A model generated the notes under the pieces. The model was not told where the DNA came from and made no database searches. It saw only the letters and a list, made by a program, of their open reading frames with translations. DNA of 64,000 bases from Candidatus Eremiobacteraceae bacterium. GTDB lineage: Bacteria > Vulcanimicrobiota > Vulcanimicrobiia > Eremiobacterales > Eremiobacteraceae. Shown piece after piece: positions 33,944 through 42,472 of this stretch. The first letter of the stretch is position 1; each line of letters starts with the position of its first letter. Where the stretch lies: the NCBI GenBank assembly GCA_035710745.1, contig DASTCX010000019.1:1-64000 (forward strand), in the 5' to 3' direction. The position numbers were made by a program, and so were the translations under genes.

Positions 33944-34855
33944 CTATGCGCGCCCGCCTGACGAGCGCGGGTCGAGCGCATCGCGCAAGCCCTCGCCGAC
34001 GAGGTTGAACGCCATGACGGTGATGACGATCAACATCCCGGGTATGAATGTCAGCCACGGCGCGCCGAGGACGTCCGGATCGAGCGCCTTCTGAAGGCTG
34101 TTGCCCCAACTCGCGGTCGGCGGCTGGACGCCGAGACCGAGATACGACAGGGCCGATTCGGTTAGGATGTTGTTGCCGATCGCGAGCGTCGCTGCGACGA
34201 TGACCGGCGCGAGCGCATTCGGCAGCAAATGCCGCCACATGATGCGGCCGTCCGGTGCGCCGACCGCTTTCGCCGCTGATATGAAGTCGCGCTCGCGCAA
34301 GCTCAGGATTTGCCCACGGACGAGGCGCGCGACGCTCATCCACGACAGCAAGCCGATGACGAGCATGATGACGATGATGCTGAAGTTGTTCGTCAGCGCT
34401 TCGATCGCTAGGATGAGAAAGAACGTCGGGAACGAGAGCATCATGTCGACGAAGCGCATGAGGATAGCGTCGACGATGCCGCCGAAGTACCCTGAGATGG
34501 CGCCGTAGAACGTCCCGAACGTGATGGCGACGAGCATCGCCGAGATGCCGACCTCGAGCGAGATGCGCGCGCCGAACAGCATCCGGGCGAAGTAGTCGCG
34601 GCCGTCATCATCCGTGCCGAAGAGATGTACGAATGACGGCGTTTGCGGAGTGCCCATGATCGACGTGTCGATCGCGTTGGGATCGTAGTGCGAGAGGAGC
34701 GGCGCGAAAAGAGCGGAGAGGACGAGCAATAGGACGATGGCGAGTCCGACCAGGGCCAGCCGGTTGCGCCTGAAGCGCCGCCAGACGTCCGCGGTCATCG
34801 AGACGTGCGGGGTGAGGTCGTCCGTGACGACCGCTTTCGCCGGCACGCTAGTCAT
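33944..34855 (-). CDS. oppC: Oligopeptide/dipeptide ABC transporter permease, OppC-type
   Basis: 303 residues from the ATG at 34855, which overlaps the oppB stop by 8 nt; the open frame upstream is out-of-frame oppB. About six helices; the first (45-65, LALVGLAIVLLLVLSALFAPLL) precedes the OppC_N region HYDPNAIDTSIMGTPQTPSFVHLFGTDDDGRDYFARM-type sequence. The cytoplasmic EAA loop reads FISAAKAVGAPDGRIMWRHLLPNALAPV. It ends SGGRA. It pairs with OppB to form the channel. Confidence 0.94.
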   Translation of the reverse strand: MTSVPAKAVVTDDLTPHVSMTADVWRRFRRNRLALVGLAIVLLLVLSALFAPLLSHYDPNAIDTSIMGTPQTPSFVHLFGTDDDGRDYFARMLFGARISLEVGISAMLVAITFGTFYGAISGYFGGIVDAILMRFVDMMLSFPTFFLILAIEALTNNFSIIVIMLVIGLLSWMSVARLVRGQILSLRERDFISAAKAVGAPDGRIMWRHLLPNALAPVIVAATLAIGNNILTESALSYLGLGVQPPTASWGNSLQKALDPDVLGAPWLTFIPGMLIVITVMAFNLVGEGLRDALDPRSSGGRA

Positions 34856-35807
34856 ACCGGATCCTCGGGTCCGCGGCGGCGTAGCCGATGTCCGCCAATA
34901 GATTGCCGATGACGACGAGCACTGCGGAGATGACCGTCGTCCCCATGACCGTCGGATAGTCGCGCTCGAAGATCGCGTTGAGCCCAAGATAGCCCATCCC
35001 GGGAATCGTGAAGACGATCTCGACGAAGTACGCGCCGGTGAGCAGTGCCGGGAGATAGAGGCCGAGGAGCGTGATGAGGGGCAGGAGCGCGTTGCGGAAG
35101 GCGTGCTTGAAGACGACGACGTTTCCGGAAAGCCCTTTCGCGGCGGCCGTCCGTATGTAGTCCTCGCCGAGCACCTCTAACATTGAAGATCGCTGGAACC
35201 GGATCCAGCTCGCGAGGCTGACGAACGTCAGCGTCGCTACGGGCAAGATGAGGTGCCTGGTCACGTCGCCGAGGTTGAAGCCTGTCGAGTCGATGCTCGT
35301 CAAACCGGAATCGGGCAGCAAGTTCCACTTGACGCTGAACAGCTGGATGAGCTCGATGCCGAGCCAGAACGTCGGCGCGCCGTAGCCGATGAACGCGATC
35401 GCGGTCGCGATGTAGTCGAAAAGCGAGTCCTTATGCACCGCCGAGTAGATCGCGGTCGGGATGGCGATCATGATGGTGAAGAAAAAGGAGACGCCGATCA
35501 GAAGGGCGGTCACCGGCACCTTCTCGAGGATCTTCGTGAGCACGGGGCGCCCGTCGGTGAACGAGTAGCCGAAGTTCCCATGCAATATGTTGCCGAGCCA
35601 CAAGAAGTATTGCACGTACCACGGCTTATCGAGACCGAGGTTGTGACGAATGTTCTCGATCTCGACCGGTGACATCGGATGCGAGCTTGCAAGGAATACG
35701 GACGTCGGACCGCCTGGCGCCATGAACATCATGCCGAAGGACACCAGTGATATGCCGATGAGCAGCGGCACCAGCCCGATGACGCGCCGGATGAGGTAGT
35801 TGGTCAC
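34848..35807 (-). CDS. oppB: Oligopeptide/dipeptide ABC transporter permease, OppB-type
   Basis: 319 residues, six helices. The start MTNYLIRRVIGLVPLLIGIS is typical of DppB/OppB; GLDKPWYVQYFLWLGNILHGNFGYSF is the conserved periplasmic region and DYIRTAAAKGLSGNVVVFKHAFRNALLPL the EAA loop. It starts 22 nt after the oppA stop. Substrate class (oligopeptide, dipeptide or nickel) cannot be read from the permease. Confidence 0.95.
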   Translation of the reverse strand: MTNYLIRRVIGLVPLLIGISLVSFGMMFMAPGGPTSVFLASSHPMSPVEIENIRHNLGLDKPWYVQYFLWLGNILHGNFGYSFTDGRPVLTKILEKVPVTALLIGVSFFFTIMIAIPTAIYSAVHKDSLFDYIATAIAFIGYGAPTFWLGIELIQLFSVKWNLLPDSGLTSIDSTGFNLGDVTRHLILPVATLTFVSLASWIRFQRSSMLEVLGEDYIRTAAAKGLSGNVVVFKHAFRNALLPLITLLGLYLPALLTGAYFVEIVFTIPGMGYLGLNAIFERDYPTVMGTTVISAVLVVIGNLLADIGYAAADPRIRYD

Positions 35808-35829
35808 GCGACGTCAGCGTCGATGACTG

Positions 35830-37479
35830 CTATTGCGCGATCCACCACTCCGGTTCGTAGTACATCGTCTGTGTGAAGAACGAGCCGGTCTTCGCCGGAT
35901 CGACTCCCTCGACGCGCTTGTTGATGACGTTGCGGTAGTACGGCGCGACGTCAAACAAGTACGGTACGTCCTGGATGCACAGCTCTTGGATCTGATAATA
36001 GTACTTCGCGCGGATGGCCGGGTCGGTCGCTTCGCGAGCTTGCTCGATGAGCGCATCCATCTTCGGACTGCTGTAGTGCGAGTAGTTGAGCCCGTTCGGG
36101 GGCAGCGATTTCGACGAGAGGAACTGGTAGACGTCCGGATCGCCGCCGCCGCCGAAGCCGCCGCCGTCGAGCTCGAATTGCCCCTTCGCCTCTTGGTCGA
36201 AGTAGACGTTGAACTCGATTTGGTGCGCGTCGAGCTTGATGCCGATCTTCTGCATGTCCGCCTGGAGCAGCTCGAAGTCTTTGTCGCCGACCGAATTGCC
36301 GGCGATGAGATTCGTCTGGATCTCGAGGCGCTTGCCGTTCTTGTAGCGCCAGCCGTCTTGCCCCATCGTCCAGCCGTCGGCGTCGAGGATCTGGCCTGCC
36401 TTTTGCGGATCGAATGGATACGCCGTGAGCGTCACGGGGTCGAACGCCCACTTTTGCGCGAGCGGTATCGGTGAGAACGCGGGGATGTCTTCCCCGTGGA
36501 AGAGCTTTTGCGCTTCGGTGACGCGGTCGTAACCGTACATCATCGCCTGGCGCACGTGAAGATCGCCGAGGATCGGCGTCGTCAAGTTCGGCACCCACCA
36601 ATCCCAGTTGTCCGACGGGTTGTGGATGAGCGTGAATTTCGGGTCGTTCTTGAGCGCGAGCCATTCGGGCGTACCGAGCTGGAACTCGGTGTCGACGTCA
36701 CCCTTCTGGAGCGCGACCTGCGTCGCGGTGTCGTTGAGATATTCTTTGAAGTAGATGCGATCGATGTATGGCCGCCCGTGCCACCACGTCTTGTTGCTCA
36801 GCATGATGAGGTGGTCGTCGGGTTTCCATTCGCCGAACGTGTACGGACCGGACGTCACGAGGTGCTTCGTCAGGTCGAGATGCTGCATTTGCGACGGCGG
36901 CACGTTGCCGTAGACATGGACCGGCAGGGGCCCGTGCGGCAGCGACCCGATCGTCGAGAGAAACGGCGCGTTCGGTTGGTACAGGTGATAGACGAGCGTC
37001 CATTTGTCGGGCGCCGTCATGCTCTGGACGATCGCCCAGTCGGAGGCGTACGGCGCGTTCGACGCGGGGTTCGTCTCGAGCGCATGCTCGAACATGAAGT
37101 CGGCGCTCGTCAGCGGCACCCCGTCCGACCATTTCGCGTCGTGGCGGAGATGGAACACGTATGTCCGGCCATCGGGCGAAATCGTCCACGACTGCGCGAG
37201 CCACGGAACGACCTTGAAGTTCTCGTCCTGGTTCGTGAGGCCGTCGTACATGAAGCCGAGCATGTCGGCCGCGCCTTGCGTGTCGGCGTACATCGACAGC
37301 ATCGTCTTGATGTTCGCGGCGCCGGAACCGATGCGCAGCTCACCGCCGTAATGCGGCTTGCTCACGACGAGGCCGCCGCCTTGCGGGCCCGTACTCGACG
37401 ACGTATTGCCGCCGCCCGAGCATGACGACGCGATGATCGCTGCGAGTGCGAGCGCTGCAGCCGACGGAGCGTGACGCAT
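35830..37479 (-). CDS. oppA: Peptide ABC transporter substrate-binding lipoprotein
   Basis: 549 residues, GAGGAG before the ATG. The signal peptide ends in IIASSC (lipid-modified C20), then a Gly/Ser linker. The mature protein is a family 5 extracellular solute-binding protein: GGELRIGSGAANIKTMLSMYADTQGA, TYVFHLRHDAKWSDGVPLTSADFMF and VTSGPYTFGEWKPDDHLIM are typical segments. The expected ligand is a peptide, but related proteins bind nickel or other oligomers. It heads oppABCDF and follows secG by 23 nt. Confidence 0.92.
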   Translation of the reverse strand: MRHAPSAAALALAAIIASSCSGGGNTSSSTGPQGGGLVVSKPHYGGELRIGSGAANIKTMLSMYADTQGAADMLGFMYDGLTNQDENFKVVPWLAQSWTISPDGRTYVFHLRHDAKWSDGVPLTSADFMFEHALETNPASNAPYASDWAIVQSMTAPDKWTLVYHLYQPNAPFLSTIGSLPHGPLPVHVYGNVPPSQMQHLDLTKHLVTSGPYTFGEWKPDDHLIMLSNKTWWHGRPYIDRIYFKEYLNDTATQVALQKGDVDTEFQLGTPEWLALKNDPKFTLIHNPSDNWDWWVPNLTTPILGDLHVRQAMMYGYDRVTEAQKLFHGEDIPAFSPIPLAQKWAFDPVTLTAYPFDPQKAGQILDADGWTMGQDGWRYKNGKRLEIQTNLIAGNSVGDKDFELLQADMQKIGIKLDAHQIEFNVYFDQEAKGQFELDGGGFGGGGDPDVYQFLSSKSLPPNGLNYSHYSSPKMDALIEQAREATDPAIRAKYYYQIQELCIQDVPYLFDVAPYYRNVINKRVEGVDPAKTGSFFTQTMYYEPEWWIAQ

Positions 37480-37502
37480 GGAACGTTCTCCTCTGTTGGA
37501 CC

Positions 37503-37856
37503 CTAGCGTGTGATCACGAAGTTCAGGATCGCGAGGAACATGAACGAGACCGCGAAGACCGTCGTGAGCCTCGTGAGCTGTTGCTCGATGCCGAGCCGGC
37601 CCTTGTACGCGGATTCCATCCGGCCGCCGATGCTGCCGGAAAGACCTTCGGTCTTCGTCGTCTGGATCGACATGAGCGCGATGAGGCCGATGACGCTGAT
37701 GATGAAGAGGATCTGTATAAGGTAGAGCACGGCGATGTGCTCGCTACCCCATGACGGCCCGGTCGGGACCGCACTTGGAGGAACTGTGACTGCGCCGACC
37801 GGCGCCGCCGTAGCGACGGGAGCGGCGGCTGCGAGGATTGCTAAGAACAAGTGCAA
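37503..37856 (-). CDS. secG: Protein-export membrane protein SecG
   Basis: 117 residues. Two hydrophobic helices near 43-63 and 95-115 are joined by the cytoplasmic loop SIQTTKTEGLSGSIGGRMES, the SecG signature (QxxKxxGLxGxxGG). SecG assists SecYE translocation. Unusually, a hydrophobic Ala/Pro/Val-rich N-terminal extension of about 40 residues precedes the first canonical helix; an alternative start is not available after it without losing the helix. It lies 23 nt upstream of oppA. Confidence 0.9.
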   Translation of the reverse strand: MHLFLAILAAAAPVATAAPVGAVTVPPSAVPTGPSWGSEHIAVLYLIQILFIISVIGLIALMSIQTTKTEGLSGSIGGRMESAYKGRLGIEQQLTRLTTVFAVSFMFLAILNFVITR

Positions 37857-37942
37857 CGACTCCGCGGAGTGAGGGGCAAACGTTGCTACGGTCGCGCTTT
37901 CGCGGCCGTCGCCTCGGACGCTCGTGGTTCGGAACGGCCCGC

Positions 37943-38704
37943 TTATCTACCTTCGGGACAGGGGTTGCTTTCGAGCCGTTTCAGGAAATCGACGATTAAC
38001 GCATCGATGAGCCGCAGATTAGGTTCGATTGTCATGAGATGCGAGCCCGCATCGATGAGTTCTAGCCGTTTATCTTCGCTTGAGGCGCGATCGTATATCT
38101 CGCGAGCGCTATCGACCGGCACTGTGAGATCGCGCACCGAGTGCATGACGAGCAACGGCGCCTTCACCGCGCCGAGCTCTTTGCGGACGCGCGCGAGCAC
38201 CTCGAGCACGATGTTGACGGCGCCGATCGTCGTCGACTTGTAGCCGACGACGTTGCCTTGCCACGCCGCGAAGTTCGCCGGCGCGCGCAGGCCGGGAAGC
38301 CACTGCTCGATGAGCGGCAACGTCGCGCGCATCATAGGATAAAGGAAGACGGGCGCTGAGATCGTGACGAGTCCGGCGACCCGCTTGTTCGCTGCGAGGT
38401 GCAAGCCGAGCGTGCCGCCGATCGATAGACCGACGATGTAGACGCGCTCGAATCGCCGGCACGCTTCGTCGAAGGCGCGCTCTGCCTGGAGCAGATAGTC
38501 GTCGGCGGTCGCCTTCTCAAGTTCGGCGACGTCGGTCGCATGACCGGCGAGCGCTGCGCCGTACACGCCGAAGCCGCTCGCATGAAGCAACTCGCCGAGC
38601 GCACGGACTTCGAACGGACTCCCGGTGAAACCGTGAAACGCTAGGATGCCGGCGCCGCCCTCGCCGAGCACGAACGGCTCACCCCCCTCGATGTACTTCG
38701 TCAA
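37943..38704 (-). CDS. Alpha/beta hydrolase, carboxylesterase (Est30-like)
   Basis: 253 residues if translation starts at the TTG at 38704 (LTKYIEGGEPF); the frame is open further upstream, but that part overlaps a palindrome and the end of dxs. GILAFHGFTGSPFEVRALGELL holds the oxyanion region, YIVGLSIGGTLGLHLA the nucleophile Ser in GLSIGG, VMHSVRDLTVPVDSA the acid Asp and DAGSHLMTIE the catalytic His. The arrangement matches monoacylglycerol lipase/Est30-type carboxylesterases. The natural substrate is unknown. It lies downstream of dxs in the same orientation. Confidence 0.85.
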   Translation of the reverse strand: MTKYIEGGEPFVLGEGGAGILAFHGFTGSPFEVRALGELLHASGFGVYGAALAGHATDVAELEKATADDYLLQAERAFDEACRRFERVYIVGLSIGGTLGLHLAANKRVAGLVTISAPVFLYPMMRATLPLIEQWLPGLRAPANFAAWQGNVVGYKSTTIGAVNIVLEVLARVRKELGAVKAPLLVMHSVRDLTVPVDSAREIYDRASSEDKRLELIDAGSHLMTIEPNLRLIDALIVDFLKRLESNPCPEGR

Positions 38705-38750
38705 TCTCGAGTCACGATATGGGGTGGAGCGGTCTCGCCACGCGCAGCAC

Positions 38751-40691
38751 TCATGTGGTACGCCGAGCGAAGCTCGGCTCTCGTTGACCGACGATCGCTC
38801 GCACAGCCTTGACGATGCCGGCTTCGTCGAGCCCGCACTCCTTACGCTGCGCGGCCTGCGTCGCATGGCTTATGAATTCTTCCGGAATCCCGAGCCGCAC
38901 GACGCGCGAAGTGATCCCGCGGTCCGAGAGCGCCTCGAGCACCGCCGAACCGAAGCCGCCCGCGAGGCTGTGCTCTTCTACCGTGACGATAGCCTTGTGC
39001 GTGCGTGCAAGCTTCTCGATCAGCTCGATATCGAGCGGCCGGATGAAGCGCGCGTTGACGACCGTCGTGTCGATGCCATCCCCAGCGAGAACGTTTGTCG
39101 CCCCGAGCGCAGCCTCGACGCAGATGCCGGTTGCGACGATCGCGACTCCTTCGCGCTCGCCGTGTCGCAGCACGTGCGCCTTGCCGAATTCAAGCGCAAC
39201 CGGATCCGGACGATCGTCGCGCTTAGCGCTCGAACCGCGCGGATAGCGGATCGCGACCGGACCTGTGTGCTTCGCTCCATCAGCGGTCGTGCCGTCGTGC
39301 AGCGCGTGACCGTAACGCAGCATCATCCGCAGCTCGTCTTCGGTCGACGGCGCCATGATGACGACGTTCGGCAACGTCCGCAGGTACGCGATATCGTAGG
39401 CGCCTTGATGCGTCTTCCCATCGTCGCCGACGAGTCCCGCACGATCGATGCAGAACGTCACCGGCAGCGATTGCACGCTGACATCGTGGACGATCTGATC
39501 GTATGCGCGTTGGAGGAAGGTCGAGTAGATCGCGACGAGCGGCCGCAAACCCGCGGCCGACGCGCCCGCTGCGAAACACGTCGCGTGTGCCTCGGCGATG
39601 CCGACGTCGAAGAAACGCGCCGGATAGGCCTTGGCGAACTCTTTCAGGCCGGTACCATCTGGCATCGCCGCTGTGATGGCTATGATGCGCGGATCGTGCG
39701 CCGCCATCTGTGCGGCTTCGTTCGCGAACGTCGACGCGAACGTCGTGCCGGATTTCTTGGCGAACTCGCCCGTCACGGGATCGAACGCTGCGACGCCGTG
39801 GAAGGTCCTCGCATCACCTTGCGCCGGCTCGAAACCCATGCCCTTGACCGTGAGAATGTGGAGGAGCACCGGACCTTCGACTTTCGTGCACGCGCGCAAC
39901 GCGTCGATGAGGAAGTTGACGTCGTGGCCGTTGCACGGTCCGATATACGTGAAGCCCATCTCTTCGAACACGACCGACGCTTTGGGCAGCGGCGACACGG
40001 TTTTCCGGCCCGCTGTTTCGGCGGAGCGGATCGCCTTCGTCGCGACTTGGCCGAAGGGCAACCGGCTAAGAACGCGCTTCGTGAGGTCGGCGGTGTGGAC
40101 GACGAGCGGATGCGCGCGCAGCATACTGAGATAGGTCGACATCGCGCCGACGTTCGGAGCGATGCTGAATTCGTTGTCGTTCAGGACGACGATGAAGTTC
40201 GTCTTCAGCTGGCCGGCGTTGTTGATCGCTTCGTAGGCGAGACCGCCCGTGAGCGCTCCGTCGCCGACGACCGCGACGACCCGCTCGTCACGGCCGGCGA
40301 GGTCGCGCGCGGTCGCCATGCCGAGCGCCGCCGAGATCGCGGTCGACGCGTGCGCGGTGCCGAAGTGGTCGTGCGGGCTCTCGCCTCGCTCGGGAAATCC
40401 GGCGATGCCGCCTTGTTGTCTCAGCGAATCGAAGCGGCCGTTGCGCCCGGTGAGCATTTTGTGCGCGTACGTCTGGTGGCCGACGTCCCACACGATTTTA
40501 TCGTCGGGCGATGAGAAGACGTAGTGGAGCGCGAGTGTCAGCTCGACGACACCGAGGTTCGGCGCCACGTGCCCACCATTCCGCGCGCAGACTTCGACGA
40601 TGCGCGCGCGCAGTTCATGCGCGAGTTGCGGCAGTTCGGCACGCGTCAGTTTCTTGAGATCGTCGGGTCCGTCGATGCGTTCGAGTTGCAT
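38751..40691 (-). CDS. dxs: 1-deoxy-D-xylulose-5-phosphate synthase
   Basis: 646 residues from the ATG at 40691; a GTG 12 codons upstream is less likely. TPP enzyme that condenses pyruvate and glyceraldehyde-3-phosphate in the MEP isoprenoid pathway. Seen are WDVGHQTYAHKMLTGR, VVGDGALTGGLAYEAINNAG (TPP/Mg motif, GDG...NN), the transketolase pyrimidine domain with DVGIAEAHATCFAAG, FCIDRAGLVGDDGKTHQGAYD and the C-terminal domain VVNARFIRPLD. The final residues EPSFARRTT are encoded by a family B palindrome, so the native C-terminus was probably replaced or extended by it. A good promoter lies about 50 nt upstream. Confidence 0.96.
   Translation of the reverse strand: MQLERIDGPDDLKKLTRAELPQLAHELRARIVEVCARNGGHVAPNLGVVELTLALHYVFSSPDDKIVWDVGHQTYAHKMLTGRNGRFDSLRQQGGIAGFPERGESPHDHFGTAHASTAISAALGMATARDLAGRDERVVAVVGDGALTGGLAYEAINNAGQLKTNFIVVLNDNEFSIAPNVGAMSTYLSMLRAHPLVVHTADLTKRVLSRLPFGQVATKAIRSAETAGRKTVSPLPKASVVFEEMGFTYIGPCNGHDVNFLIDALRACTKVEGPVLLHILTVKGMGFEPAQGDARTFHGVAAFDPVTGEFAKKSGTTFASTFANEAAQMAAHDPRIIAITAAMPDGTGLKEFAKAYPARFFDVGIAEAHATCFAAGASAAGLRPLVAIYSTFLQRAYDQIVHDVSVQSLPVTFCIDRAGLVGDDGKTHQGAYDIAYLRTLPNVVIMAPSTEDELRMMLRYGHALHDGTTADGAKHTGPVAIRYPRGSSAKRDDRPDPVALEFGKAHVLRHGEREGVAIVATGICVEAALGATNVLAGDGIDTTVVNARFIRPLDIELIEKLARTHKAIVTVEEHSLAGGFGSAVLEALSDRGITSRVVRLGIPEEFISHATQAAQRKECGLDEAGIVKAVRAIVGQREPSFARRTT
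38754..38779. repeat. Family B palindrome forming the 3' end of dxs
   Basis: Tail ATGTGGTAC and core GCCGAGC/GCTCGGC around GAA. The dxs frame runs through the whole element and stops with TGA in its tail. A fragment GGAGCGGTC just beyond (38725-38733) looks like half of an A element. Confidence 0.93.
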
Positions 40692-40746
40692 AGCCTTATA
40701 CGGTTCAACGGCGTCGTCGTAGCCCACCCGCTGTATTTAATGTACT

Positions 40747-40775
40747 TTGTATCACAAAGTTAATCATATTGTCAA
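40747..40775 (-). promoter_or_regulatory. Promoter of dxs
   Basis: Minus strand: TTGACA (-35, 40770-40775), 17-nt spacer, ATACAA (-10, 40747-40752). The start of transcription near 40739 gives a leader of about 48 nt. It is back-to-back with the promoter of the PAP2 gene, 12 nt apart. Confidence 0.65.
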
Positions 40776-40787
40776 TCGAAAAGCGAC

Positions 40788-40816
40788 TTTACACGGTTTT
40801 GCGAGCGGGCTATAAT
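40788..40816 (+). promoter_or_regulatory. Leaderless promoter of the PAP2-type gene
   Basis: TTTACA (-35, 40788-40793), exactly 17 nt, then a perfect TATAAT (-10, 40811-40816). The ATG at 40825 follows after 8 nt, so the mRNA would begin at or a base or two before the start codon. Confidence 0.8.
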
Positions 40817-40824
40817 GGGGAAGT

Positions 40825-41484
40825 ATGCGCGATCCGCAGGCGCCGCAGACCGAGCGACCAGGGACCGGCGGCGTTTACGTCATCCGAGAGCGGCGTGCCG
40901 CGACCGAATTCGCGCGCGCGCTCTCGACGATCTTCAACCCGTTCCTCACCGCGACGGGTCTCTTCATCATCGTCGCGCACGCGTTCGCGCATCACTCGAC
41001 GCCTGAGTTCTGGATCTACTCGACCATCGGCGTCGTCTGCTTCACCGTCGCCCCTTTGACGTTCATCCTCTACCTCTATCTCACCGGACGCATCTCCGAC
41101 TTCGATATCTCGGAGCGGCCCGAGCGCGAACGCGTCTTCGCCGGTTTCGTCGTGATCTATCTCATCGCCGCGGTCGGGCTTTCGCTCGCGCACGCGCCGG
41201 TGCAGCTCCAGGCGATCACGTGGGGTTCGTGGGGCACCGCGCTCGAGACGATGGTCATCACGCGCTCGTGGAAGATCAGCACCCACGCGCTCGGAATCGC
41301 AGGCCCATTCGCTGCGATGTTCGTCTTCTTCCAATTCCAGCCGCTGCCGTACGTCGCGCTCGTTCCGCTCGTCGGCTGGGCTCGGGTCCATCTGCGCAGC
41401 CACACGCTTGCGCAAGTGCTCGGCGGCGTCGCGCTCGCGATCGCAAACACGGCGATCTTCTTCCGCCTCTTCCATCTACTTTAA
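40825..41484 (+). CDS. PAP2-superfamily membrane phosphatase-like protein
   Basis: 219 residues with about five hydrophobic helices after a 30-residue polar N-terminus. WKISTHALGIAGP near residue 152 matches the PSGH-containing motif 2 with S/T-H, and WARVHLRSHTLAQVLGG near 190 matches motif 3 (SRVYLGVHWPxDVxxG). The first PAP2 motif (KxxxxxRP) is present only as the degenerate SERPERERV. Such short proteins act on polyprenyl or phosphatidyl phosphates; the exact substrate is open. It is expressed from its own leaderless promoter and followed by four A palindromes. Confidence 0.82.
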   Translation: MRDPQAPQTERPGTGGVYVIRERRAATEFARALSTIFNPFLTATGLFIIVAHAFAHHSTPEFWIYSTIGVVCFTVAPLTFILYLYLTGRISDFDISERPERERVFAGFVVIYLIAAVGLSLAHAPVQLQAITWGSWGTALETMVITRSWKISTHALGIAGPFAAMFVFFQFQPLPYVALVPLVGWARVHLRSHTLAQVLGGVALAIANTAIFFRLFHLL

Positions 41485-41501
41485 CGGCTGCGATAAGGAA
41501 T

Positions 41502-41683
41502 GGGAGCGGTCGAGATTCATCTCGACCGCCGCGGTCTGACATCTCGCCATGTAGCGGTCGAGCTTTAGCTCGACCGTAGACGGCCTTTCCCTTGCAAGAC
41601 CGCGGCGGTCGACCGTAAAGGTCGACCGCTCCATTCTTCCCTATGCAAGACCGCGGCGGTCGAGCTAAAGCTCGACCGCTACA
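41502..41683. repeat. Cluster of four family A palindromes (A1, A3, A2, A3)
   Basis: A1 reverse at 41502-41536 (GGGAG flank), A3 reverse at 41551-41576 (GTAG flank), A2 forward at 41598-41632 (CTCC flank), A3 forward at 41649-41683 (CTAC flank). The two convergent genes on either side are separated only by this cluster. The last flank contains, on the minus strand, the TAG stop codon of murI. Confidence 0.95.
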
Positions 41684-42467
41684 GTCCCACGTGGTGTGCC
41701 GTCGCGACGGGCGCACCCATCAAGAGCGACGCGCTTGTTGCGAAGGCCGTCGGATCGCCGCTGACTTCGAAGTCGATTGAGCCCCTTTGCGGCTCGAACT
41801 CGGATAAGATCTGCGCGGCATCGCGGCCGACCGCTTCGCCCGGATCGACGATGCGCACGCCCGGACCGAGGGCCTCGCGAAACCATTTCGTCAAGTGTGG
41901 GAAGTGCGTGCAGCCAAGCACGACGGTGTCGCATTTCGCTCGCAGAAACGACTCGCAGCATGCGGCGACTGCGGCTCGCGCTTCTTCCGTCGCCCAGTCG
42001 CCGCGCTCGACGATCGGCACGAGGGCTGGAGCGCCGATGCTCGTCACAACGGCATCCGCGCGCATGGAACGGATCCCCCGATCGAAGACGCCGCTCTTCG
42101 CGGTCGCGTTCGTCGCGACGACGCCGATCGCGCCCGAGCGCGACGCCTCGACCGCAGACCGCGCGCCAGGCCCGACCAGCCCCAAAAGCGGCACGCCGAT
42201 ATCGGGCCAGCCGAGCTTGTCGAACGCCGAGCACGTCGTGCCGCACGCGATCGCGATCATCGCCGGCTCACGCTCCATGAGATGCGCGATGATGCGTCGC
42301 GCAAAACCTGAAACTTCTTCGAGCGTTCGATCGCCGTACGGCACGTGTGCCGTATCCGCGAAATAGACGACGTCCGTCGCGTCGATGGACGAGCGGACGG
42401 CGTTGAGCACGGTCAGTCCGCCGAGGCCGGAATCGAACATGCCTAGGCGTCGTGGTCGTCGAGCCAT
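41679..42467 (-). CDS. murI: Glutamate racemase
   Basis: 262 residues. Makes D-glutamate for peptidoglycan. LGMFDSGLGGLTVLNAV is the N-terminal signature with catalytic-region Asp; YFADTAHVPYGDR follows; the first catalytic Cys lies in AIACGTTCSAF (usually ACNTAS) and the second in VVLGCTHFPHL. The Asn that normally follows the first Cys is Gly here. It follows the amidase gene by 5 nt and ends with a TAG supplied by an A palindrome. The GerMN-amidase-murI order suggests a cell-wall operon. Confidence 0.94.
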   Translation of the reverse strand: MARRPRRLGMFDSGLGGLTVLNAVRSSIDATDVVYFADTAHVPYGDRTLEEVSGFARRIIAHLMEREPAMIAIACGTTCSAFDKLGWPDIGVPLLGLVGPGARSAVEASRSGAIGVVATNATAKSGVFDRGIRSMRADAVVTSIGAPALVPIVERGDWATEEARAAVAACCESFLRAKCDTVVLGCTHFPHLTKWFREALGPGVRIVDPGEAVGRDAAQILSEFEPQRGSIDFEVSGDPTAFATSASLLMGAPVATAHHVGL

Positions 42468-42472
42468 GGATC

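Noticed and set aside
32360-33961. 533-codon plus-strand frame opposite oppD/oppF
   Set aside because: Spans two clear ABC ATPase genes in antisense; no coding features of its own.
38646-40514. 622-codon plus-strand frame opposite dxs
   Set aside because: Arg/Asp/Glu-rich shadow of dxs without domain signal; dxs has all family motifs and a promoter.
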